Assembly: GCA_004322325.1 (NCBI GenBank)
Contig: SCTP01000079.1
Coordinates: forward strand, 1-7,026
Length of the DNA stretch: 7,026 nt
Origin: Gammaproteobacteria bacterium
GTDB lineage: Bacteria; Pseudomonadota; Gammaproteobacteria; DSM-16500
Direction of reading: 5' to 3'
Part shown: piece by piece, positions 6,500 through 7,026 of the stretch
How the letters are laid out: the number at the start of each line of letters is the position of its first letter
Numbering within the stretch: the first letter of the stretch is position 1
Notes under the pieces: model-generated
The model's input: the letters and a program-made list of their open reading frames with translations, nothing else
Databases searched by the model: none
What the model was told of the DNA's origin: nothing
Program-made: the position numbers and the translations under genes

Positions 6500-7026
6500 A
6501 TGCGTGTACTTATAGCAGGAGCAAACGGTGATATTGGTTATGCTGTATTAAATTATTTTATTGAGAATAATGATTTCATTTTTGCGATAGATAAAAATAT
6601 TAGTCGGCTTAGTATAAAAAATGATTCATACTCAGACATGAAAATATTACATATTGATTTTTGTCGTATCGATAATGGAATTAGCCAATTAAATGAGCTA
6701 GATGAGCCATTTGATGTGGTGGTATATGCTGCAGGAATTCGTGAGATTGCTCCTGTAGTAGATCTTTCTTTAGATGAATGGAGAAAAATTTTTGATGTTA
6801 ATTTAACAGCTGCATTTATTGTTTCACAATGTGCAATTAAATTAGCCAAAAAACATCGTCATCCCCTGTGTATTATTTACATCTCTTCTATTTCTGGATT
6901 ATATGGGGAGCCAGAACGAAGCGCTTATTGCGCCTCAAAACATGGGCTGATTGGATTAACAAAATCGCTAGCAATTGAGCTTGCAGAACATAATATTAGG
7001 GTAAATGCAATAGCGCCGGGAATAAT
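6500..7026 (+). CDS. Short-chain dehydrogenase/reductase (classical SDR), 3' end missing
   Basis: The first 175 residues of an SDR oxidoreductase are present; classical members have about 250, so roughly 70 residues lie past the window. Visible motifs are the cofactor loop GANGDIG (7-13), an acidic residue ending the second strand (Asp31 in AIDKN), which favours NAD(H) over NADP(H), YAAG (76-79) as the NNAG-like motif, Asn101 (DVNLTA), Ser130 (YISSISG), and YCASK with Tyr143 and Lys147, plus APGI at the edge. The catalytic tetrad Asn-Ser-Tyr-Lys is complete. The start is ATG at 6500 with AGGAG 5 bp upstream, 26 bp after the exporter stop. By analogy with the NAD-dependent 4-hydroxyisoleucine dehydrogenase encoded by the Bacillus thuringiensis ido locus, it may oxidise the hydroxyl group that the dioxygenase installs. 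That role is inferred from context. Confidence 0.88.
   Translation, partial: MRVLIAGANGDIGYAVLNYFIENNDFIFAIDKNISRLSIKNDSYSDMKILHIDFCRIDNGISQLNELDEPFDVVVYAAGIREIAPVVDLSLDEWRKIFDVNLTAAFIVSQCAIKLAKKHRHPLCIIYISSISGLYGEPERSAYCASKHGLIGLTKSLAIELAEHNIRVNAIAPGI

Noticed and set aside
6553..6849. Minus-strand open frame of 98 codons
   Set aside because: It lies antisense inside the SDR gene, whose motifs (GANGDIG, YCASK) are clear on the plus strand, and its own protein shows no family pattern.
1..7026. Search for CRISPR arrays, tRNA or rRNA genes and insertion sequences
   Set aside because: No regularly spaced repeats, no cloverleaf-like stretch with a TTCRA loop in the intergenic gaps, and no transposase-like protein were seen by eye.

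Overview
The window reads as chromosomal DNA of a gammaproteobacterium. The best guess is a member of the Legionellales (Legionella, Coxiella or Rickettsiella relatives). This rests on the style of the MFS transporter and on the LuxR-type regulator with an N-terminal sensor-like domain and no LuxI partner. It is inference from remembered family resemblance, not a database result.

Layout. (1) 1-1106: 3' part of an MFS transporter gene, closed by a strong intrinsic terminator at 1144-1182. (2) 1199-1605: a small HipB-like Xre repressor gene. Its predicted promoter (-10 TATAAT) sits between and inside two perfect inverted repeats, which suggests autorepression. No intact hipA toxin gene follows; a short in-frame stretch at 1609-1722 may be the decayed tail of one. 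(3) 1817-2617: a LuxR-type regulator, starting at GTG. (4) 2627-3523, minus strand: an alpha/beta hydrolase, convergent with the LuxR gene and divergent from the next operon. (5) 3695-7026, plus strand: a tight operon of a 2-oxoglutarate/Fe(II) dioxygenase of the isoleucine-dioxygenase/BsmA type, an ATP-grasp amino-acid ligase-like enzyme, an EamA/DMT-type exporter, and a classical SDR dehydrogenase cut by the window end.

Base composition changes along the window. The MFS gene is near 50% GC in sampled rows, while the genes from the LuxR regulator onward are about 30% GC in sampled rows. The region from about 1.7 kb onward therefore looks like an acquired island inserted beside a degraded hipBA locus.

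The operon is the main interest. A dioxygenase next to an RhtA/EamA-like exporter and an SDR matches the known Bacillus thuringiensis isoleucine dioxygenase locus (L-Ile to 4-hydroxyisoleucine, export, and oxidation to the 4-keto amino acid). Here a free-standing ATP-grasp ligase is added, as in bacilysin-type dipeptide synthesis. The proposed pathway is hydroxylation of a free amino acid, oxidation of the hydroxyl to a ketone, ATP-dependent coupling to a second amino acid, and export, with the LuxR protein as possible regulator and the hydrolase as tailoring or self-protection enzyme. The product and substrate cannot be read from sequence alone.
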